A DNA stretch of 17,322 nucleotides, from positions 1 to 17,322 of the forward strand of contig JAFZOC010000002.1 of assembly GCA_017550765.1 (NCBI GenBank), read 5' to 3'. Position numbers and translations under genes: made by a program. Source of the DNA: Oscillospiraceae bacterium. GTDB lineage: Bacteria > Bacillota_A > Clostridia > Oscillospirales > Oscillospiraceae. Numbering within the stretch: position 1 is the stretch's first letter; each line of letters starts with the position of its first letter. Below are positions 1 to 7,267 of the stretch, in pieces. The notes beneath the pieces are model-generated. The model did not search any database and was not told the DNA's origin. It was given only the letters and a program-made list of their open reading frames with translations.

Positions 1-1882
1 CGCTGCGGTCGATCACCACTTCCTTCTGGATGTTGGTGACCTCCACGCTGCCGGTGTAATAGGTGACGCCGTTCGCGGTGTTGGAAGTGCTGTTGGCCTT
101 GATCGTGTTGGCGTCCTTCAGGGTGATGGTGACCATCGGGAAGTTGCCGGTGTAGTCCGTCAGGTCCATGAGGATCGTACCGTCGGCGTTGTTGGCCACG
201 ATGACGGCCGCGGGGCTATAGTCGATGGCGTTGTTGCCCTTCTCGAAGAAGCTGATGTCGCCTCTGTTGACGAGCACGATCTTTCTGTTGAGGCTGATCG
301 CGCTGTTGACGGCGCTGAAGTCCTCCGGCGTGCCGGCGGCGTCGATGTAGACGTACTCGTAGCTGCCCGCGATGGTGATCAGTTCAGGATTATTGTAGTT
401 ATTGCCTTCGGAATCCGAGGTGGACTCGTAGTAGTACACGTCCTGGCTGTCATTGAACAGCATGGGCGTGCCCTGCTGCAGGGTGTTCTGCGCGGCGGCG
501 ACGCAGAGGCTGTTGAGGAAGGTGCCGGGGCTGCCGCCGGTGTGCATGGAGACGTCTTCCAGATAGAGGTACTTGTTACTTGTAAGGAAAGCCAGATCGT
601 AAGCGTTGCCGGCAGAGATGGACAGGACCATCTTGCTGTTGTGGTCGCCGTTGGCCCAGCCCAGGATCTTATCTTGGTAGGCGTTGCTGAAGGTCCAGCC
701 CTGCATGCCGGAGCCCAGGGAGAGGTTCACAACGTCCGCGCCCAGGATCATGGCGTCCTCGATCGCGACCATGTAGTCGGAGTCGAAGGCGCCGCCGCCC
801 TCGCCGAAGACCTTCATGATCAGCAGCTGGGCGTCCGGGGCCATGCCCACCGCGCCGACCGTGGAGGCCGCGTCGTTGTGGGCCGAGCCGATGTAACGGT
901 TGGCGGCGGCGATGCCGGCCACATGGGAACCGTGCTCGCCTTCATCGTCATGGACGTGGTCGATGGTGGTGTTCCCGTCCACGTAGTTATATCCGTAAGG
1001 GATCTTGGCGCTGACATAGTTGCCGCTGCCGCTGTTGAGCTGGCTGGCCAGGCTCTGGACCTCGTTGCGGGTCATCAGCTCGCCGCTGGCGCCGGCCTGT
1101 GCCACGGACCAGGTGAAGGGCTCTTCCGCAAAGGACTGGTGGGTGGTGTCGATGCCGGTGTCGATGATGGCGATGCGGCTGCCGGCGCCGGTGTAGCCCG
1201 CGGTCCAGGCAGTGGTCGCGCCCACCATGTTCTCACTGGTGTTGGCCGTATCCGGATCGTCGGCGCCGGAGATGCTGCCGTCGTCCGCGGGCATGTACCG
1301 GTTCTCACGCTGGACGCAGTGCACGCCGGGGATGTTCTCGATCACGACGATCTCGCCCAGGCTGACGTTGGCGGAGATGGCGTTGACCGCAAGGGTCAGA
1401 TCCCACTTCACGTCCAGTTCGTGGCCGATCGCAGCGGCGATCTGGGCCTTGACCGCCTCGTGCCGGGCGCGCAGCCCATCGCGGTAGGCGATCGCGGCGG
1501 CGTCATAGCCGGCGGTCTCGCCGGAGAAGCCTGCATCGATCGTAGAAGGCTCGTCCAGGAAGATGGACACGCGGACGATCTCGTTCAGGTCCTCTTCGTC
1601 CGCAGCGGTGATGCTGCCGGACAGTTCCTCATCCTCGGCCTCTACCACGCCGAGTTTGCGGATGTTCAGCTTGTCGGGGCTGATCGGCTCCGTCTCCAGC
1701 GCCGTTCCTTCCCCTTCGGTCTCTTCCGCAGGCGTCTCGGGCGCGAGGACGATGCTGCCGTTCTCCCCCTCATCCGCCGTGTCCTCATCTTCCCCGTCCT
1801 GGGCGAAGCCCGTCACGCCCAGTGACAGGACCATCGTCGCGACGAGGATCAGAGACAGGAAGCGTTTCCATGCTTTGCTCAT
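1..1882 (-). CDS. Secreted subtilisin-like (S8) serine protease, N-terminal part; 3' end outside window
   Basis: The frame is open from an ATG at 1880-1882 to the window edge (627 codons, no stop). GGGAGG lies 6-7 bases before the ATG. Residues 1-27 form a Sec signal peptide: basic start, a hydrophobic core rich in Leu/Val, and likely cleavage after GFA. An acidic stretch follows, then a propeptide-like region to about residue 215. The catalytic Asp is in IAIIDTGID (Asp241) and the catalytic His in EHGSHVAG (His317); SISAGN probably carries the oxyanion-hole Asn. Residues about 480-600 look like a PA (protease-associated) insert, as in C5a-peptidase and lactocepin-type subtilases. The Ser motif (GTSMA type) and any cell-wall anchor must lie beyond position 1. 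The inferred role is extracellular or surface proteolysis. It appears to be transcribed alone from its own promoter. The family is clear; the substrate is unknown. Confidence 0.93.
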   Translation of the reverse strand, partial: MSKAWKRFLSLILVATMVLSLGVTGFAQDGEDEDTADEGENGSIVLAPETPAEETEGEGTALETEPISPDKLNIRKLGVVEAEDEELSGSITAADEEDLNEIVRVSIFLDEPSTIDAGFSGETAGYDAAAIAYRDGLRARHEAVKAQIAAAIGHELDVKWDLTLAVNAISANVSLGEIVVIENIPGVHCVQRENRYMPADDGSISGADDPDTANTSENMVGATTAWTAGYTGAGSRIAIIDTGIDTTHQSFAEEPFTWSVAQAGASGELMTRNEVQSLASQLNSGSGNYVSAKIPYGYNYVDGNTTIDHVHDDEGEHGSHVAGIAAANRYIGSAHNDAASTVGAVGMAPDAQLLIMKVFGEGGGAFDSDYMVAIEDAMILGADVVNLSLGSGMQGWTFSNAYQDKILGWANGDHNSKMVLSISAGNAYDLAFLTSNKYLYLEDVSMHTGGSPGTFLNSLCVAAAQNTLQQGTPMLFNDSQDVYYYESTSDSEGNNYNNPELITIAGSYEYVYIDAAGTPEDFSAVNSAISLNRKIVLVNRGDISFFEKGNNAIDYSPAAVIVANNADGTILMDLTDYTGNFPMVTITLKDANTIKANSTSNTANGVTYYTGSVEVTNIQKEVVIDRS

Positions 1883-1999
1883 GCTGTTCCTCCCTACTCG
1901 GGCCGGTCTTCCCGACCCGTTTCTGGAGAGCTGCCTTTTGACGCTTTATCGTTCTACCCAAATGAAGCGTTGCCGGATCCCACTCTCTCGTAATGTAGA

Positions 2000-2028
2000 A
2001 TTATAAACGAACGTCAATGGTTTCGCAA
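2000..2028 (-). promoter_or_regulatory. Sigma-70-type promoter of the S8 protease
   Basis: On the minus strand, TTGCGA (2023-2028) and a perfect TATAAT (2000-2005) are separated by 17 bases. Upstream of the -35 is an A-rich run (A7 at 2032-2038) that could act as an UP element. The leader to the ATG at 1882 would be about 110 bases. This was assigned by consensus match only. Confidence 0.75.
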
Positions 2029-2129
2029 GTCTTTTTTTCCCTTTTTCTATCGACTTTGACCTAGATCCACCTGCTGTTTTCTGGCAGATCTACCAGATCC
2101 TTCCGTGTTTTCCTCCATATGGAAGATGT

Positions 2130-2177
2130 TCAAAAAGCGGAGAGGCAGCCCCTGTGTCCATAGGACACGGGGCTGCC
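2130..2177 (-). terminator. Rho-independent terminator after sbcC
   Basis: The stem pairs GGCAGCCCC (2144-2152) with GGGGCTGCC (2169-2177) and GTGTCC (2154-2159) with GGACAC (2163-2168). It has one bulged T and an ATA loop. On the minus strand the stem is followed, after about 8 bases, by a T5 run at 2132-2136. The T tract is short and offset, so termination may be partial. It lies about 190 bases past the sbcC stop. Confidence 0.6.
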
Positions 2178-2368
2178 GATAGGATAGATCAGAGCGCATG
2201 CACCGACAAGACATCTCGTCTGCCGGTCATGTCGGACGGCGTGTGCCGGCGGACAAAGCGTCCAAATCCGGGCGCGTATCGCCGGCAGAGCATGAGGAGA
2301 TCTTCCGGCTGCGGCCCTCTGGTCGCTGCCTTCCGCCGGTGGGGCGCCGTTCTGGGCTGCTCCGTCTC

Positions 2369-5300
2369 TCAGGCCAGCTCCAGACTGAGGGTGCTGCCGT
2401 GCTTGCCGTGCCTCACCCGGATCTTCTGGGGGATGCTCTCGTCCAGCTTGTCCACGTGGGAGATGATGCCCACCAGGCGCTGGCCGCCGCTGAGCTGGTC
2501 CAGCACGTTCAGCGCCTTGTCCAGCACGTCGTCGCTGAGAGAGCCGAAGCCCTCGTCGATGAACAGCGCGTCCATCCCCCGGCCGCCGGCGTGGGCCTGC
2601 ACCACATCGGACAGACCCAGGGCAAGGGCCAGGGACGTAAAGAAGGTCTCGCCGCCGGAGAGGCTGTCCACACCGCGCAGCTGCCCCGTATCCAGGTCCA
2701 GCACCTGGATATCCAGGCCCGCCTTGGCGTTGCGCCGGTCGGCGCTGCTGCGGTGGACCAGCTGGTACTTGCCGCCGCTCATCACGTCCATGCGGCGGTC
2801 GGCCATCTCCAGCACTTCCCGGAAGACCGCGCCGATCACATAGCGGTCGAAGCTCAGCTTGCCGCCGTCGCCGGCGACGCCCACGGCCAGGCTCCCCAGC
2901 CGATCCAGCCTGCGCCATGCGCTCTCCGAGCCCGCCAGCGCGCCCCGCAGCGCCGCAGCCTGCTCCCGCAGGGCCCGCAGGTCCTGCAGCTGCCGTTCCA
3001 GGCGGCTCCAGGCGGTATTGAGCTCGCTGAAGGCGGCGTCGATCTCACGGCGCTGCCGGGAGAGCTCCTGCAGATCCGTGTAGCTCTTCCCCTGCAGCTG
3101 CTGCTCCAGATGGGCGATCTCCCGGGCAGTGTTCCGCCGGTCGTTCTCGTAGTCGTCCAGGGCCTTCCGCTCCCTGCGCAGCCAGACCAAAGGATCCGCG
3201 CCGCCCAGAGGCGCCAGGGCCGCCTCCGCCTCCGCGGCGTCGGCAAAGCCCGCTGCCCGCAGCGCCTGTGTCAGCGCCTCCTGCGCATCGCTCTGCTCCT
3301 GCTGCTGGCGCTGGGCCAGCGCGCTCTTCTCCCGAAGGCCCCCTGCCAGCGTGTCCCGGCGGCTCCGGGCGCTCTCCAGCGTCCTGCGACGCTGTTCCAG
3401 TTCCCGCTGCAGCCAGTCCCGCTCCCGTCCCAGGGCCGTTTTCCGATCCATGGCGGCCTGCTCCGTGGGGAAGAGCAGGCCCTTTTCCGCCTCGGCCAAC
3501 AGGGCCTCCAGCGTCTGGATCCGTGCCAGGACCTCCTGCTGCTGCTTGGTACAGGTCTCGATCTCCCGGCGGGTCCGGTCCAGCGCCTGTTCCGTTCCGG
3601 ACAGGCGCTGCCTGTCTTCGCCCCGCTGACGGAGCTGCACACGCGCCCGGTCCAGCGCTTTCTGGGCGGCGAGGGCCTGTTCCCGACGAGCCGCCTCCGC
3701 CGCGTCCAGTTCCGTCCCGTCAGCCAGCTGCTCCCAGCTCTCCAGCCCGGGCAGCAGGCGCGCCGCCTTCTCCAGCGCCGCCGATCGCCCGCTCTGCAGC
3801 CGGGCACGGCAGGTCTCGGTCCTGGTGTACTGGGCGGCGCGGCGCTGCTCGGCGCTCTGGGCCGCCTCCTTGGCCCGATCCAGAGACGCTTTATCCGGGG
3901 TCCCCTCCAGGATCGGCGCCAGGTCGCCCGCCCGGGACCAGTCCAGGCGGGACGCGCAGACCGGGCAGACAGCCTCGCCGCGCACGGCCAGTTCCCGCCG
4001 CAGATCCTCTGCCATCAGGCCGGCCTGCCCCGCCAGGAAGCTCTGATAGAGCCTGTGATGTCCCTCCTCGGCGGACAGGGCCTCCTCCGTGGCCCGACGA
4101 AGCTGCTCCTGCTCTTTCTCCAGGCTCGCCTCGTCCCTGCATAGCCGCCGCAGTTCCTCCCGGAGCTGCAGGAGCTCGGCCAGATCTGCGTCTGCCTTCT
4201 CCTTCTCGTTCTGACAGCGCAGCGCCAGGGCGTCCGCATCCTCCAGCGCGTCCAGCCGCTCCCGCAGTTCATCGCGCACCAGCTCCTGCTCCCGGGCGCT
4301 CCGCTCCCGCTCCGCGAGACGCGCGCCTGTCTGCTCCGCTGCTACGCGGGCCCTGAGCTGCTCTGTCTGCAAGCGCTCCCGCTCCCGCAGGCCTTGGATC
4401 TGCCCGTCGATGGCGCCGAGCTCGGTCTCCAGAGCCAAGATCCGGCTCCGGTCGGTCTCGTCGCCGGCGCACGCGGCCTCCGCCGCCGCCAGAGCCTCGT
4501 CGCAGAGAGCGCGTTCCCGCTCCAGCCGCTCCAGCTCTCCGCGGGTCGTCGCAAGGGCGCGCTGTGCCCGGCGGAAGGCGTCCACGCGGGGCATCGCGAT
4601 CTGGAAAGCGGCGTCCGCCCGCTCCAGACGCTCCCGACGGTCCTGCACGCTCTGTGCCTGCCCGTCCAGTGCCTCAAGATGCATCTTGGCTGCAGCCAGG
4701 GCATCCAGCTGGGCGTTCACGGCCTCGGCTGCGCCTTTGCGGGCGTCCAGCTCGCTCATCCGCGCGCCGGCGTCGTCCCGCTGCCGGGCGGTCTCCGCCA
4801 GGGACGTCGCCAGGTCCTCTGCCAGTCCGTCCAGATCCCGCAGCAGCTCCGGCGCGTCCGGCAGGAAACGCAGTCTCGTCTCCTCGTCCATGCTCTCCGG
4901 CAGACGCAGGGAGCTCTTCAGCAGCATGCCGAGCTCCTCGCGCTGGGCGACGCGGCGCCGCTGCAGCTCGTCACGGGCAGCAGCCAGAGCCTCCTGATAG
5001 CGCACATACAGGGTATTGTCGAAGAGCTTGCCCAGGATCTCGGCTTTCTTGTCGCTCTCCGCGGAGAGGAAGACCCTGAACTCCCCCTGGGCCAGCATCA
5101 CGATCTTGCGGAACTGCCCGGCGTTCAGCCCCAGGATCGCCTCCACCCTGCGGCTCACCCGCTCCGCGCCTTCGATCGGATCCCGGTCGGGCTCCTGCAG
5201 TCTGGCGTTCACCTGTCTGTCTCCGTAGCCGCTCTCGCCGCGTCTCTTTGGGAAGTGGATCGTCCGCGTGACCACATGCTCCCGCCCGTTCTGGGCAAAG

Positions 5301-5542
5301 CACAGGGTCACCACCGTATCCACGGACTTGTCCACCAGGTCGCAGTGCATCATATCCGCCGTGCGCACCGAGCCGCTGGCCTCGCCGAACAGGGCGAAGG
5401 CGATGGCGTCGAAGATCGTAGTCTTGCCGGCGCCGGTGTCGCCCGTCACCAGATAGAGGCCGCTGCGCAGTTCATCGAAAGGCACGCGGGTCTTTTCGGC
5501 GTAGGAGCCGAAAGCAGTCATCTCCAGCCATATCGGTCTCAT
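2369..5542 (-). CDS. sbcC: SbcC, ATPase subunit of the SbcCD nuclease (Rad50-like)
   Basis: The 1057-residue product matches the normal SbcC length. The N-terminal ABC half has a Walker A at residues 34-41 (GDTGAGKT). Two long Arg/Glu/Gln/Ala-rich coiled-coil arms flank the zinc-hook CPVC at residues 526-529. The C-terminal half carries the ABC signature LSGGE (961-965), Walker B ALFIDE (992-997) and the switch His in ISHVDKL (about 1029). SbcC drives the SbcD nuclease in processing DNA hairpins, palindromes and blocked ends, and acts in the cytoplasm on DNA. The ATG (5540-5542) overlaps the sbcD stop as ATGA, so translation should be coupled to the end of sbcD. That matters because sbcD carries an internal stop. 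All ATPase and hook motifs are intact. Confidence 0.97.
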   Translation of the reverse strand: MRPIWLEMTAFGSYAEKTRVPFDELRSGLYLVTGDTGAGKTTIFDAIAFALFGEASGSVRTADMMHCDLVDKSVDTVVTLCFAQNGREHVVTRTIHFPKRRGESGYGDRQVNARLQEPDRDPIEGAERVSRRVEAILGLNAGQFRKIVMLAQGEFRVFLSAESDKKAEILGKLFDNTLYVRYQEALAAARDELQRRRVAQREELGMLLKSSLRLPESMDEETRLRFLPDAPELLRDLDGLAEDLATSLAETARQRDDAGARMSELDARKGAAEAVNAQLDALAAAKMHLEALDGQAQSVQDRRERLERADAAFQIAMPRVDAFRRAQRALATTRGELERLERERALCDEALAAAEAACAGDETDRSRILALETELGAIDGQIQGLRERERLQTEQLRARVAAEQTGARLAERERSAREQELVRDELRERLDALEDADALALRCQNEKEKADADLAELLQLREELRRLCRDEASLEKEQEQLRRATEEALSAEEGHHRLYQSFLAGQAGLMAEDLRRELAVRGEAVCPVCASRLDWSRAGDLAPILEGTPDKASLDRAKEAAQSAEQRRAAQYTRTETCRARLQSGRSAALEKAARLLPGLESWEQLADGTELDAAEAARREQALAAQKALDRARVQLRQRGEDRQRLSGTEQALDRTRREIETCTKQQQEVLARIQTLEALLAEAEKGLLFPTEQAAMDRKTALGRERDWLQRELEQRRRTLESARSRRDTLAGGLREKSALAQRQQQEQSDAQEALTQALRAAGFADAAEAEAALAPLGGADPLVWLRRERKALDDYENDRRNTAREIAHLEQQLQGKSYTDLQELSRQRREIDAAFSELNTAWSRLERQLQDLRALREQAAALRGALAGSESAWRRLDRLGSLAVGVAGDGGKLSFDRYVIGAVFREVLEMADRRMDVMSGGKYQLVHRSSADRRNAKAGLDIQVLDLDTGQLRGVDSLSGGETFFTSLALALGLSDVVQAHAGGRGMDALFIDEGFGSLSDDVLDKALNVLDQLSGGQRLVGIISHVDKLDESIPQKIRVRHGKHGSTLSLELA

Positions 5543-5883
5543 CTCTGTCCCTCCTGTCCCAGCGCCAGATCCAGCAGGGCGTCCACGAGCTCGCGGTCGG
5601 GCTTTCCCGTGGCCTGCGAATGTCTCAGGCTCTCGCCCAGGAAACGCAGCAGCTCCAGGTCGTCATCCGAGGGCTCATCTCCCCCGCAGCGCTCGGTGTA
5701 GAGATCGGCGAAGAGCTCCTCTACGCTCTTTTCCTCCACCGCCGCGGCAGAGGCGCCGGCCGTCGCGCCTGCGAAAGGCCGGTGCTCGGAGACCATCTCC
5801 AGCACCAGGCTGTCCCTGGCCTGGGCCAGCTCCCGGAAGAAAGCCGCGATCTCGGGGCTCAGGCTCTGGTCTGTGAGCACCAC
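5539..5883 (-). CDS. C-terminal fragment of SbcD downstream of an in-frame TAG
   Basis: This open stretch lies in the same frame as the upstream sbcD part, directly after the TAG at 5890-5892. It resumes as LRVVLTD, which matches the start of the conserved SbcD C-terminal region (family pattern DYxRVxLTDE). It continues with KSVEELFADLY and a short helical tail, also typical of SbcD ends. Independent translation could restart at tandem GTG codons (5878-5883), 7 bases after the stop, but no strong Shine-Dalgarno is visible; the 114-residue length assumes that start. It ends in TGA overlapping the sbcC ATG. It is probably the detached capping/SbcC-interaction end of SbcD rather than a separate gene. 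Confidence 0.75.
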   Translation of the reverse strand: MVLTDQSLSPEIAAFFRELAQARDSLVLEMVSEHRPFAGATAGASAAAVEEKSVEELFADLYTERCGGDEPSDDDLELLRFLGESLRHSQATGKPDRELVDALLDLALGQEGQR

Positions 5884-5889
5884 ACGCAG

Positions 5890-6783
5890 CTACTCGCCCC
5901 GGCGGGGCGCAGCCAGCTCCTGGGCCCGCAGCTGCTCGTAGCTCCCCCGCAGTTCCCGCATGGGGTGCAGCGGCGGGATGTGGAGCATCTGGATCTTGGG
6001 CGTCTCGCCGGGCGCGCCCAGTTCCACCAGCACCGGACCTTTGGGCGGCTGGCGTGTCTCGTTGAAGTGATAGCACAGGGGGGACCCGGCGAAGCGCAGG
6101 CTCTCCCTGCCCACGGCATTGGCCGCGTGGATGTGGCCCAGGGCCACATAGTCGAAGGCGTCGAAGGCGTGCCAGTCCACCTGGCCCAGGCCGCCCACCA
6201 TAGACTCCGAGCCGCCGCGAGGGGCCTCCTCGCCGCAGTATGTCACGTTCTGATGGGCCAGCAGCACTTTCCGCTCCCCCGCAGGCAGCTCCTGGGCAGC
6301 CAGGAGCCTGCGCACCGCCGTGTCATAGTCCCGGATATCCCCGTCCCCCAGGGCCTTCGCCGCCAAGGCCGGGAACACATAGGGCATCAGCCAGAAGGAC
6401 ACCGGGCCGTGCTCGTCCTCCAGGACCACCCGCTCCAAGCGGCCGTTCGGGGGCAGGATGCCGCCGATATGGACCTTCTCCCGGGCCAGCAGGCTCCCGG
6501 CGAAGGACAGGCGCTGCCCGGAGTCGTGGTTGCCCGCGACCATCAGCACCGCGATCTCCAGCTCCGCCAGGCGGGTCAGCAGCCGGTCCAGCAGCTGCAC
6601 CGCCTCCCCCGAGGGGGCGCTGCGGTCGTATACGTCCCCCGCGATCAGCACCGCGTCGGGCTGCAGGCGTTCCGCCAGTTCCAGGAACTGCTCCACCCAG
6701 ACCGGCTGGTCCCCGCTGTCGATCAGGGAGATGCCGTGTATGGACTTGCCCAGATGGAGGTCCGCCAGATGGATGAACTTCAT
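5890..6783 (-). CDS. sbcD: SbcD, nuclease subunit of SbcCD; prematurely ended by amber codon
   Basis: This is an Mre11-like metallophosphoesterase. The motifs are DLHLG (Asp8, His10), GDVYD (about 48-52), GNHD (about 82-85), LLAHQN and GHIH, which together supply the two-metal site, and all are intact. A Shine-Dalgarno AAGGAGGAGG precedes the ATG at 6781-6783. The frame stops at TAG (codon 298), giving 297 residues, but the same frame continues with SbcD-like sequence to 5539. Read through, the product would be 414 residues, close to the family's usual 375-410. The TAG sits where relatives usually have Tyr (DY-x-R), one base from TAT or TAC. Known role: with SbcC, ATP-dependent dsDNA exonuclease and ssDNA endonuclease activity at hairpins. 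The truncated form keeps the catalytic domain but would lack the end that caps the active site and contacts SbcC. Confidence 0.92.
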   Translation of the reverse strand: MKFIHLADLHLGKSIHGISLIDSGDQPVWVEQFLELAERLQPDAVLIAGDVYDRSAPSGEAVQLLDRLLTRLAELEIAVLMVAGNHDSGQRLSFAGSLLAREKVHIGGILPPNGRLERVVLEDEHGPVSFWLMPYVFPALAAKALGDGDIRDYDTAVRRLLAAQELPAGERKVLLAHQNVTYCGEEAPRGGSESMVGGLGQVDWHAFDAFDYVALGHIHAANAVGRESLRFAGSPLCYHFNETRQPPKGPVLVELGAPGETPKIQMLHIPPLHPMRELRGSYEQLRAQELAAPRRGE

Positions 6784-6812
6784 TTCCCTCCTCCTTCCGA
6801 TCCTTTTTCCCC

Positions 6813-6841
6813 ATCATACCATCTCTCCAGACCGGGCGCAA
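6813..6841 (-). promoter_or_regulatory. Promoter of sbcDC
   Basis: On the minus strand, TTGCGC (6836-6841) and TATGAT (6813-6818) are separated by 17 bases, with TGG just before the -10 (an extended -10 element). The leader is about 25 bases and carries the AAGGAGG ribosome binding site. It diverges from the promoter at 6875-6903. Confidence 0.72.
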
Positions 6842-6874
6842 GCGTCGCTATCGGTCGACCTTACGAAAAACTGC

Positions 6875-6903
6875 TTGCGTTTCGCCATATATCGTCCTAT
6901 AAT
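6875..6903 (+). promoter_or_regulatory. Promoter of the DUF4177-like gene and yidD
   Basis: TTGCGT (6875-6880) and a perfect TATAAT (6898-6903) are separated by 17 bases, about 75 bases before the first ATG. It is the third promoter in the window with a TTGCG -35 core. It is divergent from the sbcDC promoter, with a GGTCGACC palindrome (6853-6860) between them. Confidence 0.75.
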
Positions 6904-6947
6904 GGAAAAAGATGGCGGCCGAGCGCTGCTGTCGTAAAGATCGGACA

Positions 6948-7251
6948 GGGACTCACACATCGGGAGAAAAGGAGGATACGAGATGAAAAGATACAAGGCC
7001 GTTGCCGGCCCCAAGAGCATCAACGTCGACCGCGGCGATACCCAGGCCGCTTTCAACACCTTCGCGCAGATCATCAATCAGAACGCCACCGACGGCTGGA
7101 CCTACCACTCCATGGAGACCATCACCGTGACCGAGAAGCCCGGCTGCATGCAGGCCCCCATCCCCACGAACTACTACATGCTGATCTTCGAAAAGGAGTT
7201 CTGAGCGAAAGAACGCTTTTTCGTTACGAAGTCTCCCCCTGTGTGAGTCCC
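6948..7251. repeat. Inverted repeat pair flanking the DUF4177-like gene
   Basis: The left arm is 6948-6967 and the right arm 7232-7251. GGGACTCACACA (6948-6959) is the exact reverse complement of TGTGTGAGTCCC (7240-7251). After a 2-base mismatch, GGGAGA pairs with TCTCCC, giving 18 of 20 matches. The left arm ends just before the ribosome binding site of the gene, and the right arm lies in the yidD leader. It could be a long-range RNA pairing, a protein-binding pair or the ends of a small inserted cassette; nothing decides between these. Confidence 0.6.
6983..7204 (+). CDS. Small DUF4177-like protein
   Basis: The protein has 73 residues and starts at an ATG with AAGGAGG 7 bases upstream. The layout matches DUF4177 small proteins: a basic N-terminal strand (MKRYKAV), a central helix in which an Asn/Gln-rich stretch leads to a Gly-Trp turn (DGWTYHSMETI), and a terminal hydrophobic strand ending LIFEKEF. 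There is no signal peptide or membrane segment. The molecular function of the family is unknown. It is the first gene of a two-gene plus-strand transcript with yidD, separated by 63 bases, and is flanked by the inverted repeat. A weak AGCG/CGCT mini-hairpin followed by T5 (7204-7223) lies after the stop and could reduce transcription into yidD. Confidence 0.75.
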   Translation: MKRYKAVAGPKSINVDRGDTQAAFNTFAQIINQNATDGWTYHSMETITVTEKPGCMQAPIPTNYYMLIFEKEF

Positions 7252-7267
7252 GATTTGAGGCAGTCCT

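Larger units (their letters stand above)
1883..2368. other. Intergenic region between S8 protease and sbcC
   Basis: This stretch of 486 bases has no convincing gene. It holds the protease leader and promoter (2000-2028), a near-palindrome CTGGCAGATCTACCAG (2081-2096) about 55 bases upstream of that promoter, and the sbcC terminator hairpin (2144-2177). About 190 bases lie between the sbcC stop and the hairpin. The frames that are open there are low-complexity extensions of shadow frames, and I see no RNA gene. Confidence 0.6.

Noticed and set aside
542..1825. Plus-strand open frame of 427 codons
   Set aside because: It is antisense to the S8 protease, whose Asp and His motifs and signal peptide are clear; the plus product is compositionally odd and has no ribosome site.
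2130..2918. Minus-strand frame overlapping the sbcC 3' end and running past its stop
   Set aside because: Most of it is out-of-frame sbcC sequence; the tail past 2369 has no recognisable protein character and ends within the terminator.
5890..5892. Genome-wide recoding of TAG as a sense codon
   Set aside because: TAG ends the WXG-like gene (13531-13533) and the DedA/VTT gene (13765-13767) at the expected family ends and next to the following ribosome sites, so TAG works as a stop here.
6853..6860. GGTCGACC palindrome as a LexA/SOS operator for sbcDC
   Set aside because: It does not match the Firmicutes LexA pattern (GAAC-N4-GTTC), and 8-base palindromes are frequent in GC-rich DNA.
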